NCBI RefSeq assembly: GCF_001742145.1
Contig: NZ_CP015749.1
Location: 4,774,001 to 4,838,000 of the forward strand
Length of the DNA stretch: 64,000 nt
Origin: Pectobacterium parmentieri
Lineage (GTDB): Bacteria; Pseudomonadota; Gammaproteobacteria; Enterobacterales; Enterobacteriaceae
Direction of reading: 5' to 3'
Position numbers and translations under genes: made by a program. Shown here piece by piece: positions 12,638 through 24,634 of the stretch. Every line of letters starts with the position of its first letter. Position 1 is the first letter of the stretch. The notes beneath the pieces were generated by a model that worked only from the letters and a program-made list of their open reading frames with translations, did no database searches and was not told the DNA's origin.

Positions 12638-12769
12638 ATGTTGAAGAAAGCATTTGTTACCATTTTCTCTCTGGTTATTCTCTCTGCAGTAGTTGGGTGT
12701 AATACCACCCGAGGTGTTGGACAAGATGTTGAAGCGGGTGGGAAGGCTATTCAGCGCAGCGCCCAATAG
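12638..12769 (+). CDS. ecnB: Entericidin B-like small lipoprotein
   Basis: A 43-residue lipoprotein of the entericidin family. In E. coli, EcnB is described as a bacteriolytic lipoprotein induced in stationary phase, antagonised by EcnA. The product starts MLKKAFVTIFSLVILSAVVG and then has the lipidated cysteine 21, followed by NTTRGVGQDVEAGGKAIQRSAQ. That tail shows the family pattern G-x-G-x-D-x-x-x-x-G. GAAGGA eight bases before ATG is the ribosome site. The place directly after efp is the E. coli position. No ecnA-like frame is seen between efp and this gene, so the antidote partner is absent here. Confidence 0.87.
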   Translation: MLKKAFVTIFSLVILSAVVGCNTTRGVGQDVEAGGKAIQRSAQ

Positions 12770-12871
12770 AAATAAGTCGTAATAACTTTTCCGAGTGGAA
12801 GAAAATGCCGTGATGGTGTTTTCTTCCCCGTGGCGAGATAATGTGAAAGTGGTTCACTCGGAGAAGTAATA

Positions 12872-13225
12872 ATGTCGCCTCTTTTCATTACTGTCGGCAT
12901 GCTGACGTTGAGCAATATATTTATGACGTTCGCTTGGTATGGGCATTTACGCTATTTCAGCGGCCGAACCTGGATAATTGCTGCGTTGATCAGTTGGGGT
13001 ATCGCATTATTCGAATACCTCTTGCAGGTGCCTGCAAATAGGATTGGTTATCAGGTCGCCTCTGCCGGTCAATTGAAAATATTGCAGGAAGTGATCAGCC
13101 TTTCCGTATTTATCCCTTTCTCCATGTTTATTTTAAAAGAACCGTTCCGTACCGATTATATTTGGGCAGGGTTATGCCTGCTGGGTGCGGTTTTCTTTAT
13201 GTTTCGCGATAAGATTATGGGATAA
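12872..13225 (+). CDS. DUF486 / DMT-type small membrane protein
   Basis: A 117-residue inner-membrane protein with four predicted membrane helices. It matches the DUF486 family, which belongs to the drug/metabolite transporter group; substrate unknown. Family features include NIFMTFAWYGHL, a WGIALFEYLLQVPANRIGY core and a short C-terminal FMFRDKIMG. It occupies the place where E. coli has sugE (gdx), another small DMT protein between ecnB and blc, but the sequence is not SugE. Confidence 0.85.
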   Translation: MSPLFITVGMLTLSNIFMTFAWYGHLRYFSGRTWIIAALISWGIALFEYLLQVPANRIGYQVASAGQLKILQEVISLSVFIPFSMFILKEPFRTDYIWAGLCLLGAVFFMFRDKIMG

Positions 13226-13266
13226 CCCCATCGATTATCCCCTGTGTTGCGAGCAGTACGATTGGA

Positions 13267-13851
13267 TTACTGGTTGACCCAGATCAGCGCCTCTGTTGGG
13301 AAGCCGTAGCGTTTGGCCGTGGCGACCAATTTATCGCGTGTCGCAGTATCCAACGTTGGCGTGCGTGAGAGGATCCATAGGTAGTCACGGTTCGGCCCGC
13401 AAATCAGGGCGTAGCGGTAGTCGTCATCCAGTTCAATGATGTTGTAACCGCCATAGAACGGCCCGAAGAATGACACTTTTAGCGCCCCACGCTGGGGCGA
13501 TCCCGTGAAATACGCTTTTCCGATGCTTTCTTTCCATTCCTGCTTTTTGACGTTAAAGCCGCGATTGATGACTTTGACTCCGCCGTCATCCCGTAGGCTG
13601 TAGGTTGCCGTCACGCGTTCCAGATTGCGTTCAAAGCGGTGGTCGAGACGGGCGATTTCATACCATGTGCCGAGGTAACGATTGACGTCAACGTTTTCCA
13701 CAACGCTGACGTTATCAGGTGGTGTTACGCTACAGGCGACAGAGAAGAGTGCTACCAGAACAGCAACACATGTTTTCCCATATCGTCTGATTTTGAAGAT
13801 AAGAGATTTGAAGAACGTTGTATTAAAGCGAATAGCGTTAAAGCGCACCAT
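13267..13851 (-). CDS. blc: Outer-membrane lipocalin Blc
   Basis: Bacterial lipocalin that binds lysophospholipids or fatty acids at the outer membrane. After a signal peptide with an unusually long positively charged start (about 38 residues), the predicted lipidated cysteine lies in FSVAC. The lipocalin signature YLGTWYEIARLDHRFERNLERV is clear, followed by ATYSLRDDGG, VSFFGPFYGGYN and YLWILSRTP. Its 194 residues exceed the 177 of E. coli because of the N-terminal extension, and the ribosome site before the ATG at 13851 is weak, so the true start may differ. It lies downstream of the frd operon, as in E. coli. Confidence 0.92.
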   Translation of the reverse strand: MVRFNAIRFNTTFFKSLIFKIRRYGKTCVAVLVALFSVACSVTPPDNVSVVENVDVNRYLGTWYEIARLDHRFERNLERVTATYSLRDDGGVKVINRGFNVKKQEWKESIGKAYFTGSPQRGALKVSFFGPFYGGYNIIELDDDYRYALICGPNRDYLWILSRTPTLDTATRDKLVATAKRYGFPTEALIWVNQ

Positions 13852-13915
13852 ATTGACGTCTCATTGGTTTAATCTTTGTTCCAGTGTAGACGATGGACGT
13901 ACTCAGGCGGGGAAA

Positions 13916-13942
13916 TAAAGCGGCCTGCGATATCACAGGCCG
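13916..13942 (-). terminator. Terminator of the frd operon
   Basis: On the minus strand, stem CGGCCTG/CAGGCCG with an eight-base loop followed by CTTTATTT, 31 bases past the frdD stop codon. The hexamer CTACAG occurs three times in tandem between the stem and the frdD stop (13961-13978). Confidence 0.75.
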
Positions 13943-13972
13943 TTAAGTGCGGTGTTGCATCTACAGCTACAG

Positions 13973-14739
<767 letters not shown>

Positions 14740-14751
14740 CATTGTCCCCCC

Positions 14752-15489
14752 TTATTGTGGTTTCAGCATGGCGATCATGAAGTCTTTCGCGCTTTCGACT
14801 TTACCTTGCTGGATGGCGGCGGCAGGGTCGACGTGCTTCGGACACACTTCTGAGCAGTAGCCCACAAACGTACAGGACCAGACGCCGTTATTACCGTTCA
14901 ACTGCGCCATACGCTCTTTCTTGCCGCGATCGCGGTTGTCCAGGTTATAACGGTGTGCCAGCGTAATCGCTGCCGGGCCGATGAACTCAGGATTCAAACC
15001 AAACTGCGGACACGCCGCATAGCACAGACCGCAGTTAATACAGCCGGAGAACTGGTGATACTTCGCCATTTGCGCTGGGGTCTGATTGTTCGGGCCGTCA
15101 GCAGGTTTACGATCGTTGCCGATGATATATGGCTTGATGGCTTCCAGACTCTCGATGAAGTGAGTCATATCGACCACCAGATCGCGCTCGATAGGAAAGT
15201 TGCCCAGTGCTTCGACCTTCAGACCGTTCGTGTATTCACGCAGAAAGGTTTTACAGGCCAATTTTGGGACCTTATTCACCATCATGCCGCAGGAGCCACA
15301 GATCGCCATACGGCAGGACCAGCGGTAAGAGAGGTCCGGTGCCAGGTTATCTTTGATATAACCCAGCGCATCCAGCAGGGACGTCTGCGTGTTGTACGGG
15401 ACATCGAACGTCTCAAAATACGGTTCGCTGTCCTGTTCAGGGTTATAGCGCATGACATCCATTTTCAGGGTTTTGATCATCTCAGCCAT
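14752..15489 (-). CDS. frdB: Fumarate reductase iron-sulfur subunit
   Basis: Electron-transfer subunit linking FrdCD to the flavoprotein FrdA. The 245 residues contain cysteine groups for the three clusters: [13 protein letters not shown] with a later cysteine (2Fe-2S), and [12 protein letters not shown] plus CSEVCPK (4Fe-4S and 3Fe-4S). The start [17 protein letters not shown] at 15489 matches the family and overlaps the frdA stop by eight bases, which suggests coupled translation. Confidence 0.96.
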   Translation of the reverse strand: MAEMIKTLKMDVMRYNPEQDSEPYFETFDVPYNTQTSLLDALGYIKDNLAPDLSYRWSCRMAICGSCGMMVNKVPKLACKTFLREYTNGLKVEALGNFPIERDLVVDMTHFIESLEAIKPYIIGNDRKPADGPNNQTPAQMAKYHQFSGCINCGLCYAACPQFGLNPEFIGPAAITLAHRYNLDNRDRGKKERMAQLNGNNGVWSCTFVGYCSEVCPKHVDPAAAIQQGKVESAKDFMIAMLKPQ

Positions 15490-17278
15490 TCGCCTGCTCC
15501 TTCTTGCTACCTTCCTGTGCATCACCTTCTGCACCGTATACGCGTTTAGCCGGTGGCAGTTTGGTAATCTTCACATCGCTATACTCCAAACGAGGTGCAC
15601 CTTCCGGGTTATAGAAGGCCAGCGTATGCTTCAGGAAGTTGACGTCATCACGTTCGGTGCATCCGTCATCCAGACGCTGGTGTGCGCCACGGGATTCTTT
15701 ACGGTTGATTGCCGAGTGCGCCATACATTCCGCAACATCCAGGCTGTGGCCCAGTTCAACGGTGTACAGCAGATCGGTGTTGAACACGCTGGAGCGGTCG
15801 GTGATTTTCACGCGTTTAAAGCGTTCTTTCAGCTCCGCCATCTTATCGACAGTTTTTTGCATCAGGTCGGTGGTGCGGTAAATGCCACAGCCTTCCTCCA
15901 TCGACATGCCCATTTCGTCGCGGATTTTCGCCCAGCTTTCGGTGCCTTCCTGATTCATCAGGTCATGCAGGCGCTGTTCGATATCGCGTGTTTGTGCGTC
16001 CAGCGCCGCACCGTTGGCTGGTGCTGTCGCCTGTGCGCGTTGTACGGCATGCTCGCCTGCAACGCGACCGAAGACCACCAGTTCAGCCAGCGAGTTGGAG
16101 CCCAGACGGTTTGCCCCATGCAGACCAACAGAAGAACATTCGCCGACAGCAAACAGGCCTTTGATGCGGGTCTCGCAGTTCTGATCGGTTTCAATGCCGC
16201 CCATCGTATAGTGTGCAGTAGGACGGATGGGAATGGGTTCCTTCACGGGGTCGACGCCAACATAGGCTTTTGCCAGTTCGCAGATGAACGGCAGACGCTC
16301 CTTGAGTTTTTTCTCGCCGAGGTGGCGCAGGTCAAGGTAAACCACATCGCCCAGCGGGGTTGAAACCGTACGTCCTGCGCGCCATTCGTGCCAGAACGCT
16401 TGCGATACTTTATCGCGCGGGCCTAGCTCCATATATTTGTTTTTCGGTTCGCCCAGCGGCGTTTCTGGGCCCATACCGTAGTCTTGCAGATAGCGGTAGC
16501 CGTCTTTGTTGACCATGATGCCACCTTCGCCGCGGCAGCCTTCGGTCATCAGAATACCGGAACCGGGCAAACCTGTTGGGTGATACTGCACGAACTCCAT
16601 ATCACGCAGCGGCACGCCGTGGCGGAACGCCATGCCCATGCCGTCGCCCGTGACGATACCGCCATTGGTGTTGTAACGGTACACGCGACCTGCGCCACCG
16701 GTTGCCAGTACCACGGCGTTAGCACGGATCTGAATCAGTGAACCTTCCATCATATTGATGGCAACGAGACCGCGTGCCTGGCCGTCATCGACCAGAACGT
16801 CGAGGACAAAGTGCTCATCGAAACGTTGGATTTGTGGATATTTAAGGGAGGTTTGGAACAGCGTATGCAGCATGTGGAAGCCGGTTTTATCGGCGGCAAA
16901 CCAGGTGCGTTCAATCTTCATTCCGCCAAAGCGGCGAACGTTGACAGAACCATCTGGTTTACGGCTCCAAGGGCAGCCCCACTGTTCCAGTTGAATCATC
17001 TCTTCTGGGCAGTGTTTGACGAAGTGATCCACCACGTCTTGTTCACACAACCAGTCGCCACCGGATACGGTGTCGTTGAAGTGATAATCGAAGCTATCGT
17101 GTTCCTGAGTTACCGCTGCCGATCCACCTTCTGCTGCCACGGTATGGCTACGCATTGGATAGACTTTTGATATCAGCGCTATTTTCAGTTGGGGATTGGC
17201 TTCTGCAGCAGCAATTGCCGCTCGAAGGCCAGCTCCCCCGGCCCCAATAATGGCCAAATCGGCGTTAAAGGTTTGCAA
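15482..17278 (-). CDS. frdA: Fumarate reductase flavoprotein subunit
   Basis: Catalytic subunit reducing fumarate to succinate at the inner face of the membrane. The 598 residues begin with the FAD-binding fold [17 protein letters not shown]. The flavin-linking histidine (residue 45) sits in [10 protein letters not shown], and active-site segments GCRGEGG and [12 protein letters not shown] are present. The start is TTG at 17278 rather than ATG or GTG, with an ideal GGAGG six bases before it. The first gene of frdABCD; the operon is divergent from epmA, as in E. coli. Confidence 0.96.
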   Translation of the reverse strand: MQTFNADLAIIGAGGAGLRAAIAAAEANPQLKIALISKVYPMRSHTVAAEGGSAAVTQEHDSFDYHFNDTVSGGDWLCEQDVVDHFVKHCPEEMIQLEQWGCPWSRKPDGSVNVRRFGGMKIERTWFAADKTGFHMLHTLFQTSLKYPQIQRFDEHFVLDVLVDDGQARGLVAINMMEGSLIQIRANAVVLATGGAGRVYRYNTNGGIVTGDGMGMAFRHGVPLRDMEFVQYHPTGLPGSGILMTEGCRGEGGIMVNKDGYRYLQDYGMGPETPLGEPKNKYMELGPRDKVSQAFWHEWRAGRTVSTPLGDVVYLDLRHLGEKKLKERLPFICELAKAYVGVDPVKEPIPIRPTAHYTMGGIETDQNCETRIKGLFAVGECSSVGLHGANRLGSNSLAELVVFGRVAGEHAVQRAQATAPANGAALDAQTRDIEQRLHDLMNQEGTESWAKIRDEMGMSMEEGCGIYRTTDLMQKTVDKMAELKERFKRVKITDRSSVFNTDLLYTVELGHSLDVAECMAHSAINRKESRGAHQRLDDGCTERDDVNFLKHTLAFYNPEGAPRLEYSDVKITKLPPAKRVYGAEGDAQEGSKKEQANG

Positions 17279-17752
17279 TGCATTCCTCCAGTTACTTAAG
17301 TTAATTAAGTTAAAATAAAAAAATAATATCTATCCGTTTCTGTCTTTATATCTGAGCTTAATATCAAACCTGCTTAAAATTGTGTGATAGACGTATAAAG
17401 AATAGATAAACCTATAATTTTTGTGTGGGAATGATTATACCGAATTATAGGTAGACGAAATTTGATGTGATCCTGCATTTTGTGGTTTTTTCAGCGGGTA
17501 CCGTATTTATTGATAAAAACGTGATCGAAAGACTTATTTACGGGGAAATAATGCTTTTATTTCTTTAATAACCCTTTTGAGAGGGATATAAAAAAATGAT
17601 TCACTAGATATAATTTGTGGCTGCTACCTTCATCGTCTCCTCCTGAAGAAAAGAATATGCATTGCGAAAACCCGCTGTGGCACTTTTTCCGCTGGAAATT
17701 TGGGCTGATGCGGGTAGACTGCACCCCCTATTTTGACTTTGGAGTAAGAACC
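17279..17752. promoter_or_regulatory. Divergent frdA-epmA promoter region
   Basis: About 470 AT-rich bases. A weak FNR-like half-site pair (TTGAT-ATTA-AGCTC, minus strand, 17354-17368) lies about 80 bases upstream of frdA. Only the first half fits the FNR consensus, so the assignment is tentative. The epmA frame is open from 17615, but the family N-terminus starts at 17753. Confidence 0.35.
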
Positions 17753-18730
17753 ATGAGCGAGACGACAAGTTGGCAACCTAGTGCTTCTGTCGCTAATTTG
17801 TTGAAAAGAGCGTCGATAGTTGCGGCTGTCCGACGTTTCTTCACCGATCGTGGGGTGCTTGAAGTTGAAACACCGGCGATGAGTCAGGCCACGGTAACGG
17901 ATGTTTTCTTATACCCGTTCCAAACCCGCTTCGTTGGTCCCGGCGCTGCGGATGGCATGACGCTGTATTTGATGACCAGCCCGGAATACCACATGAAACG
18001 TCTGCTGGCTGCCGGTAGTGGGCCGATCTTTCAACTATGCCGTAGTTTCCGCAACGAAGAATCAGGCCGACACCACAACCCTGAGTTCACGATGTTGGAA
18101 TGGTATCGCCCTCATTATGATATGTATCGCCTGATGAATGAGGTTGATGACCTGTTACAACAGGTGCTGGATTGTGAAAGCGCGGAAATGCTCTCCTATC
18201 AGCAGGCATTTTTACGCCACCTGGAAATTGATCCTCTGTCTGTCGATAAAGCGCAGTTGCGTGAAGCGGCAGAAAAGCTTGGGCTGGGCGATGTTGCCTG
18301 CCGTGAAGACGATCGCGATTCGCTGGTGCAAATGCTGTTTACCTTCGGCGTTGAGCCGAACATCGGGCGCGACAAGCCGGCGTTTGTCTACCATTTCCCA
18401 GCAACGCAAGCCTCGCTGGCAGAGATCAGCTCGGAAGACCACCGTGTTGCCGAGCGTTTTGAAGTCTATTTCAAAGGGATTGAGCTGGCGAATGGCTTCC
18501 GTGAATTAACCGATGCCGATGAGCAGCGCCAGCGTTTCGAGCAGGATAACCGCAAGCGAGCAGCGCGTGGCCTGCCACAGCAGCCGATTGATGAGAACCT
18601 GCTGGCGGCGTTGAAACACGGTCTGCCGGAGTGTTCCGGTGTGGCGCTGGGAGTGGATCGTTTGGTCATGCTGGCATTGAAGGCTGAAAGCCTGAGTGAC
18701 GTGATTGCGTTCTCCGTAGAGCGCGCGTAA
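17753..18730 (+). CDS. epmA: EF-P--(R)-beta-lysine ligase
   Basis: Lysyl-tRNA-synthetase paralogue that attaches (R)-beta-lysine to lysine 34 of EF-P. The 325 residues match E. coli EpmA and consist of the class II synthetase catalytic core without an anticodon-binding domain. Motif 2 is [14 protein letters not shown]; motif 3 is [15 protein letters not shown] 17753 is chosen over in-frame codons back to 17615 because [13 protein letters not shown] matches the family and GGAG lies nine bases upstream. The next gene, mscM, is convergent. Confidence 0.95.
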   Translation: MSETTSWQPSASVANLLKRASIVAAVRRFFTDRGVLEVETPAMSQATVTDVFLYPFQTRFVGPGAADGMTLYLMTSPEYHMKRLLAAGSGPIFQLCRSFRNEESGRHHNPEFTMLEWYRPHYDMYRLMNEVDDLLQQVLDCESAEMLSYQQAFLRHLEIDPLSVDKAQLREAAEKLGLGDVACREDDRDSLVQMLFTFGVEPNIGRDKPAFVYHFPATQASLAEISSEDHRVAERFEVYFKGIELANGFRELTDADEQRQRFEQDNRKRAARGLPQQPIDENLLAALKHGLPECSGVALGVDRLVMLALKAESLSDVIAFSVERA

Positions 18731-18774
18731 CAATTTTCATGTCATCAATCTCGATGTAAAACAATCCTGATGCA

Positions 18775-18812
18775 GGGCGGCGTCATATCTGACCACCGCC
18801 CGTTTTTCTTTC
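18775..18812 (+). terminator. Terminator of epmA
   Basis: Stem with arms GGGCGG (18775-18780) and CCGCCC (18796-18801) followed by GTTTTTCTTTCTT. It lies between the convergent epmA and mscM. Confidence 0.75.
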
Positions 18813-21800
18813 TTATAAGCTGCCCGGCGTTCGCTGCCGTGGCGTCAGCGTTTTCCCACTGCGCGACAGATTGTCCATTTTCACCTGGAACGGTGGGAAA
18901 GGAAGCTCCAGATTGTGCTTGCGGTAGTTTTCCAGAATCAACTGATGCAGTTCATGGCGCAGCGGCATACGGTGCCCCATTTCGGCGGCGAAAACGCGCA
19001 GCTCGAAAATTTGAATCCCCTGCTGTAGATCGACGAGGAAGGCTTCAGGCTCTGGCGTATCGAGGATCAGCGAACAACGCTTTACTGCATCCATAAGTAG
19101 CTCAGTCACTTCCTGACTGTTTGCGTTCGCCGGAGCCGGTACGGTCAGCACCACACGGGTGACGGAGTCCGACAGCGACCAGTTGATAAACTGCTCGGTG
19201 ATAAACGCTTTATTCGGCACGATGATCTCTTTGCGATCCCAGTCGGAAATGGTGGTAGCACGGGTATTAATGCGCATGACGCTCCCCGTGAGATCGCGGA
19301 TCGTGACTGTATCGCCGATGCGGATTGGTTTCTCAAACAGGATGATCAGGCCGGAGATGAAATTAGCGAAGATCTCCTGCAAGCCGAACCCGAGTCCTAC
19401 CCCCAATGCGGCAACCAGCCATTGCAGTTTCGACCATTCGATCCCGATAAGCGAGAACCCCATCAGACAGCCGATCAGCATCAGAATATATTTGCTGATG
19501 GTGGTAATCGCGTAGCCGCTGCCCGGCGACAGATCCAGATGCTGTAAGATCGCCAGCTCCAGCAGGGCGGGCAGGTTATGCACTAGCTGTGCGGTAATAA
19601 TGAAGATCAGAATGGCGATCAGTACCGATCCCAGCGTAATCGCCTGCACGCTTTCGACACCTTTAACCGTGCTGGAGACATCCCAGAGGCTGATGTTCTC
19701 TAGAAATGCGAAGGCCGAATGAATTTCTGACCACAGTGCGATCACGGAAACCAGAGCGATCAGCGTCAGAATGGATCGCACCAACTGCAAGGATTTAGCG
19801 CTGATCGCATCCAGATCGACGACGGGCTCTTCGACGGCTTCCGAACTGCTTTCATGGGACGAGGTAGGCTGCGCCTCTTCTTCGCCTTTGGCACGTTGCG
19901 CCAGAATTTCCGAACGTCGTTGCTTGGCGCGGTCGAAGGCGATGCGACGTCGCTGAATCAGCATCCAACGGCGAATAATGTGGTAAACCACCAGCAGGAA
20001 GAACCAGATCGAGACGGAGGTTTCCAGTCGCGCTAATAGTGCCTGTGCGGTCGCCAGATAGCCAATGCAGGAGGCCAGCGCAGCAACGAGCGGCACGCCG
20101 ATCAGTATGTTCCACATCGCGCGGTTAACGGAATTTTCTCCCGAGCCTTCTTTGTCCAGATACAGCGGGATACCGGCGCGTTTTAATCCGGCCGTGACCA
20201 GACTCAACGCCATACAGAGAAGGATGAAGCAGAGCCGCCCCAGTGTGCTAGAGAACTCGCGATCGTTGAGTTTATCGAAGGTAATCAGCGCCATAATCAG
20301 CGGTACGATAAAGGCGATGGAGAGGCGATAATAGCGCATCGCTCTGGCTACGTGCTCTGGCGACCAGCGGAAGTGGACAATAAATAGCCCCTGCGGGTGT
20401 GAGAACGAGGCACTGATCATCACCAGCCACATTAACGGCACGGTGGCGGTGACGCTGTCGCCGATGGCGACGGCAATCGGGTAGGGCCAGGCATTTTGCA
20501 GCCCGTAGCCCAGCGCTGCCCAGAGTACCGGCAGTGGCAGGGCGGTAAGGAGAGACCAGAACACGGTACGCAGCGTCAGCATAAAGTGATCGAGCGTGAC
20601 CTTGCCGACACGGCTGCTAGCACGCTCCATAAACGCATGATAGTGACGCCGGGAACTGATACTGAAGCCAACCAACAGTAGTGCGCCCAGCAGCGGCAGC
20701 ACGGTTTCCTGACTGGTCACCATCATCACTAACGCACTACCCAACTGCGTCAGTGTATCCAATGACAGCAGACGCGTCAGATCCTGCACCAGCTTGAGCG
20801 GATAGGTGAACGTCACGGGCTCAACATCAGCAACCCAGAACAAATCGCGGTGGGCTGCTTCGCGCGTTTCGGTCAAAGCATCCGCCAGTTGGTTATTGGC
20901 GACTTTGAGTTTGGTGAGTTCCAGTATCTGTGAATCACAGCCAGAGATCAGCGACGTCAGCAGATCGCGCTGGGTACGCATCTGATCGGTCAGAATACGC
21001 TGTTGTGCGCTGGTCAACGGATCGCCGCTATCCTGCTTGGCGTTATCAAGATCTTGCGGTTTGTTGATCAGGTCTTCAAAGTGCAGCCGCTGTACGCGTA
21101 GCTGCGCCATATCGCTATCCAGTAACTGAGGCTTGGGCATTTCCGGCAGGCGGGCGATCTGTGCGCGTAACGTTTCCCCCAATATCGGTGAAACGCCGAG
21201 CCACTGGGCCTGTTCGCGGATGGTGCTTAGCGCTTGACGGACCTGGATCGTGTGCGTCGCGGCCTGACGCTGCTGAGAAGCAATAAGATCCATCCGCTGC
21301 GCCTGTTGATTCAGCGCGACGGAGAGCTCGCGGTTAACCTGTAGTTGCTTGCTGATGATGGCGGGTAAATCACCACTTTGTTCAGCGAGAAGCTCGGTGC
21401 GTTCTAATGCTTGCTCGGCTTCACGCTGGCGGAGATTGTTGAGTCGGCTACGTAAATCTTGTTGCAGCATATCCAGCCTGTCATGACGCTTTTTATACAG
21501 ATCGACGCGTAGCCGAGATAGCTCCTGACGGTTACTGGCTGAAAGCTGTGCCAACTCCAGCTCGTCCACCCGACTTTTACGTAGGGCGGATTCGGCCTGA
21601 AGTGCGACGAGTTGTGCTTGTCCCAGCGGCGTGGCGGGTGTACCGAGAGACTGAATACGGCGTTCCGCCTCGCTTTGCATGCGGCTGGCTTCAGTTTGCT
21701 GTTGCGGAAGCTGGCTCAGTGAATCACCGATTTCACGCAGTCGATCCTGCTCTTGCTGGAGTTGGCGGGCTTGTTCCAACAGTTGGCTGCTCGCTTGTAG

Positions 21801-22136
21801 CAACTGTTGTTCGAGATCGTTACTGGAGAGGTTTTCTGAAATCGACGACGGTTTGCCGTCTTCGGCATTAAGCTGGCGACGTAGCTCTTGAACCAGCTTG
21901 GGGAAATCATCGATGACGCGTTGATACTGCGTGGCGCGTTCCTGCGCTTCTTTGCGATCCTGTAAGGTATTCAGCGCAGCCTGATATTCCTCAACGACTT
22001 TCGCCTGATCGGCTGCACCTTTGTTGGCTTCCGCCTGCTGTAGCTGCTGGCGTAACTGCGCCTCATTGGGCACAGTGGCAGCCAACGCGGCGGTTGATAA
22101 TAAACATCCCAGAAGAAAAGTCAGAATCAAACGCAC
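18813..22136 (-). CDS. mscM: Miniconductance mechanosensitive channel MscM
   Basis: Large MscS-family channel (formerly YjeP) that opens on membrane tension and protects against hypo-osmotic shock. It has 1107 residues, the length of the E. coli protein. After a signal peptide ending near ALAATVP comes a periplasmic coiled-coil domain of about 450 residues rich in Q, L and R. Then follow many membrane helices and, near residues 870-1080, the MscS pore and vestibule domain (GLGFGLQEIFANFISGLIILFEKPIRIGD). The start is GTG. psd lies 40 bases upstream, and the two are probably cotranscribed as in E. coli. Confidence 0.95.
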   Translation of the reverse strand: MRLILTFLLGCLLSTAALAATVPNEAQLRQQLQQAEANKGAADQAKVVEEYQAALNTLQDRKEAQERATQYQRVIDDFPKLVQELRRQLNAEDGKPSSISENLSSNDLEQQLLQASSQLLEQARQLQQEQDRLREIGDSLSQLPQQQTEASRMQSEAERRIQSLGTPATPLGQAQLVALQAESALRKSRVDELELAQLSASNRQELSRLRVDLYKKRHDRLDMLQQDLRSRLNNLRQREAEQALERTELLAEQSGDLPAIISKQLQVNRELSVALNQQAQRMDLIASQQRQAATHTIQVRQALSTIREQAQWLGVSPILGETLRAQIARLPEMPKPQLLDSDMAQLRVQRLHFEDLINKPQDLDNAKQDSGDPLTSAQQRILTDQMRTQRDLLTSLISGCDSQILELTKLKVANNQLADALTETREAAHRDLFWVADVEPVTFTYPLKLVQDLTRLLSLDTLTQLGSALVMMVTSQETVLPLLGALLLVGFSISSRRHYHAFMERASSRVGKVTLDHFMLTLRTVFWSLLTALPLPVLWAALGYGLQNAWPYPIAVAIGDSVTATVPLMWLVMISASFSHPQGLFIVHFRWSPEHVARAMRYYRLSIAFIVPLIMALITFDKLNDREFSSTLGRLCFILLCMALSLVTAGLKRAGIPLYLDKEGSGENSVNRAMWNILIGVPLVAALASCIGYLATAQALLARLETSVSIWFFLLVVYHIIRRWMLIQRRRIAFDRAKQRRSEILAQRAKGEEEAQPTSSHESSSEAVEEPVVDLDAISAKSLQLVRSILTLIALVSVIALWSEIHSAFAFLENISLWDVSSTVKGVESVQAITLGSVLIAILIFIITAQLVHNLPALLELAILQHLDLSPGSGYAITTISKYILMLIGCLMGFSLIGIEWSKLQWLVAALGVGLGFGLQEIFANFISGLIILFEKPIRIGDTVTIRDLTGSVMRINTRATTISDWDRKEIIVPNKAFITEQFINWSLSDSVTRVVLTVPAPANANSQEVTELLMDAVKRCSLILDTPEPEAFLVDLQQGIQIFELRVFAAEMGHRMPLRHELHQLILENYRKHNLELPFPPFQVKMDNLSRSGKTLTPRQRTPGSL

Positions 22137-22176
22137 GTTAGCTACCTTTTTACAAACAACAAAGATCGAACATTAT

Positions 22177-23133
22177 TTACGGCGCGTCGGGCTGGTGGCC
22201 CGTCTGCACGGTGCCATTTTCTTCCAGCTCGGTGTCCTCTGGGAAGACAACGGGCGTTGGCTCATCCTGACGGACTTCGGCAAACGGTTCACCCATACGG
22301 GTCACGCTCAGGGTATTCAGGTGTGCGGCAAACTGGAGATTATTGCCTGTGGCAAACAGGTTAATCACGGTTGAACCCAGCTTGAAGCGGCCCATTTCTT
22401 CGCCTTTCGCCAGCACCACTGCGCCTTCTTCACCCGCTTGTGGGTAAGTCCAACGTTTGATGATGCCTTCACGCGGTGGCGTCACCACGCCTGCCCACAC
22501 GGTTTCGATGCTGCCGACAATGGTCGCGCCGACCAGAATCTGTGCCAACGGGCCAAACTCAGTATCAAACAGGCAAATGACACGTTCGTTACGCGCAAAC
22601 AGATTAGGCACGTTATCTGCCGTCAGCAGGTTGACGGAGAACAGGTCGCCCGGGACATAAATCATTTCACGCAATACGCCGTCACACGGCATGTGGAGAC
22701 GGTGATAATCACGCGGCGAAAGATAAATGGTGGCAAACAGGCCGTCGCGGAACAGGTCGGCCATCACATAGTTGCCAGCCAGCAGCGCTTCCAGTGTGTA
22801 ATCGTGATGCTTCGCCTGAATCAGTTTGCCGTCAGTAATCGGACCAAACTGCGACAGCACGCCGTCTGCGGGTTGTACCAGCCGATGCGCATGGGGATCG
22901 ACAGGACGAATACCAGGACGAAGAGGGCGAACGAAAAATTCGTTAAACGTGCGGTAGGATGCGGTATCCGGTTGCAGCGCTTCCTGCATGTTGACGTGGT
23001 ATTGGCGGACAAACAGATCGATCACCAGCTTGGTGAGTTTTCCCGCACGCTTATTTGCTCCCCAGCCCGCTAAGCGGGTCAGCCAGATCTTGGGAAGCCA
23101 ATACTGTAATTTGATCTTGATATTATCCAGCAC
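22177..23133 (-). CDS. psd: Phosphatidylserine decarboxylase proenzyme
   Basis: Makes phosphatidylethanolamine from phosphatidylserine at the inner membrane. The proenzyme cuts itself at the LGST motif (G253-S254), turning serine 254 into the pyruvoyl group; asp90, his147 and ser254 of the self-cleavage site are all present. The 318 residues start at GTG 23133 with AGAGG six bases before it. The C-terminal alpha-chain tail is longer and more acidic ([10 protein letters not shown]) than its core. First gene of psd-mscM. Confidence 0.96.
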   Translation of the reverse strand: MLDNIKIKLQYWLPKIWLTRLAGWGANKRAGKLTKLVIDLFVRQYHVNMQEALQPDTASYRTFNEFFVRPLRPGIRPVDPHAHRLVQPADGVLSQFGPITDGKLIQAKHHDYTLEALLAGNYVMADLFRDGLFATIYLSPRDYHRLHMPCDGVLREMIYVPGDLFSVNLLTADNVPNLFARNERVICLFDTEFGPLAQILVGATIVGSIETVWAGVVTPPREGIIKRWTYPQAGEEGAVVLAKGEEMGRFKLGSTVINLFATGNNLQFAAHLNTLSVTRMGEPFAEVRQDEPTPVVFPEDTELEENGTVQTGHQPDAP

Positions 23134-23277
23134 AGTGAGCCTCTTGGGTTAATAGTGCGCCATAAAATAAGCTTTCCGAGAAACACGCTTAGCACTGCCG
23201 ACGGTAACCCAGAAAGAGAGTAAGCGGATTCACTTACCCTCAAAGGGGGCGCATTGTAACGACGGTCATGATAAATG

Positions 23278-24327
23278 TCAGTTATCTGTATCCGAAAAGC
23301 CTTTACGCGTTTTTACTTGCGCCATGCTTTCGAGAATCCGGTGATAGTTATCAAAGCGCTCTGTAGCAATATCTCCGCGCTCACGTGCGGCGTTAATCGC
23401 ACAGCCTGGATCGTTTTCGTGCTTACAATCGCGGAATTTGCACGAGCCGATGTATTCACGTAACTCAATGAAACCACTAGTAACCTGTTCGGGTTCCAGA
23501 TGCCACAGCCCAAATTCGCGCACGCCAGGTGAGTCGATGACGTCACCGCCGTGCGGGAAGTGGTAAAGCCGGGAGGCAGTGGTGGTGTGTTGTCCCAATC
23601 CTGAGTTATCGGAAACCTCATTTACCAAAATGCGTTCTTCACCCAGCGCGAGCAGCGCGTTAAGCAGGCTGGATTTCCCTACGCCTGATTGCCCGGCGAA
23701 AATGCTGATACGGTCAGTTAAGGCCTGCTCCAGTTCGGAAATACCCTGTTGAGTATGGCTGGAAACCATCAACACGCGATACTTGAGCGCGCGGTAAATA
23801 TCCATCAATTCATCGACAAACTGGCGAGATTTATCATCCAGCAGATCAATTTTGTTCAGCACGATCAGCGGCTCGATCTCCAGCGTTTCGCAGGCGACCA
23901 GATAGCGATCGATAATGTTCAGAGACAGTTCAGGCAAGATCGCTGAAACGATCACGATCTGATCGATATTGGCCGCGATCGGTTTAATGCCATCGTAATA
24001 GTCAGGGCGTGTCAGAACTGAATGACGAGGGTGAACGGCTTCCACGATCCCGCTGATGCCAGCGAGCGACTCATGGCCGGGCCGCCAAACGACGCGGTCG
24101 CCCGTTACCAGCGATGAAAGGGTCCGACGAATGTTGCAGCGGTGCACCACGCCATCGGTGGCTTCTACATCGGCATGCATGCCGAATCGACTGATGATGA
24201 TACCTTCCTGCGCGTCACCCAGTTGACTATCTTCCCATTCGACTTTGCTTTCCGTTTTTTTCAGGCGACGCTGGTGGTTTGCGCTAACCCGACGCTGCTG
24301 ACCTTTCGACAGTTTCTTTTTGCTCAC
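23278..24327 (-). CDS. rsgA: Ribosome small-subunit-dependent GTPase RsgA
   Basis: Circularly permuted GTPase that checks late 30S maturation. The order of G motifs is the permuted one: NKID (G4) comes before [14 protein letters not shown] (G1) and DSPG (G3). An OB-fold lies N-terminal and a zinc-binding [16 protein letters not shown] element C-terminal. The 349 residues start at GTG 24327, preceded by GTGAGG. It is followed by psd after 144 bases. Confidence 0.96.
   Translation of the reverse strand: MSKKKLSKGQQRRVSANHQRRLKKTESKVEWEDSQLGDAQEGIIISRFGMHADVEATDGVVHRCNIRRTLSSLVTGDRVVWRPGHESLAGISGIVEAVHPRHSVLTRPDYYDGIKPIAANIDQIVIVSAILPELSLNIIDRYLVACETLEIEPLIVLNKIDLLDDKSRQFVDELMDIYRALKYRVLMVSSHTQQGISELEQALTDRISIFAGQSGVGKSSLLNALLALGEERILVNEVSDNSGLGQHTTTASRLYHFPHGGDVIDSPGVREFGLWHLEPEQVTSGFIELREYIGSCKFRDCKHENDPGCAINAARERGDIATERFDNYHRILESMAQVKTRKGFSDTDN

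Positions 24328-24634
<307 letters not shown>

Noticed and set aside
15452..16363. Open frame of about 300 codons opposite frdA
   Set aside because: It lies wholly antisense to frdA/frdB coding sequence, has no ribosome site and has a composition typical of a mirrored GC-rich gene.
17354..17368. FNR operator of frdA
   Set aside because: Only one half-site fits the consensus TTGAT-N4-ATCAA; not strong enough for a separate feature.
22438..23073. Open frame of about 210 codons opposite psd
   Set aside because: Antisense to intact psd and without start signals.
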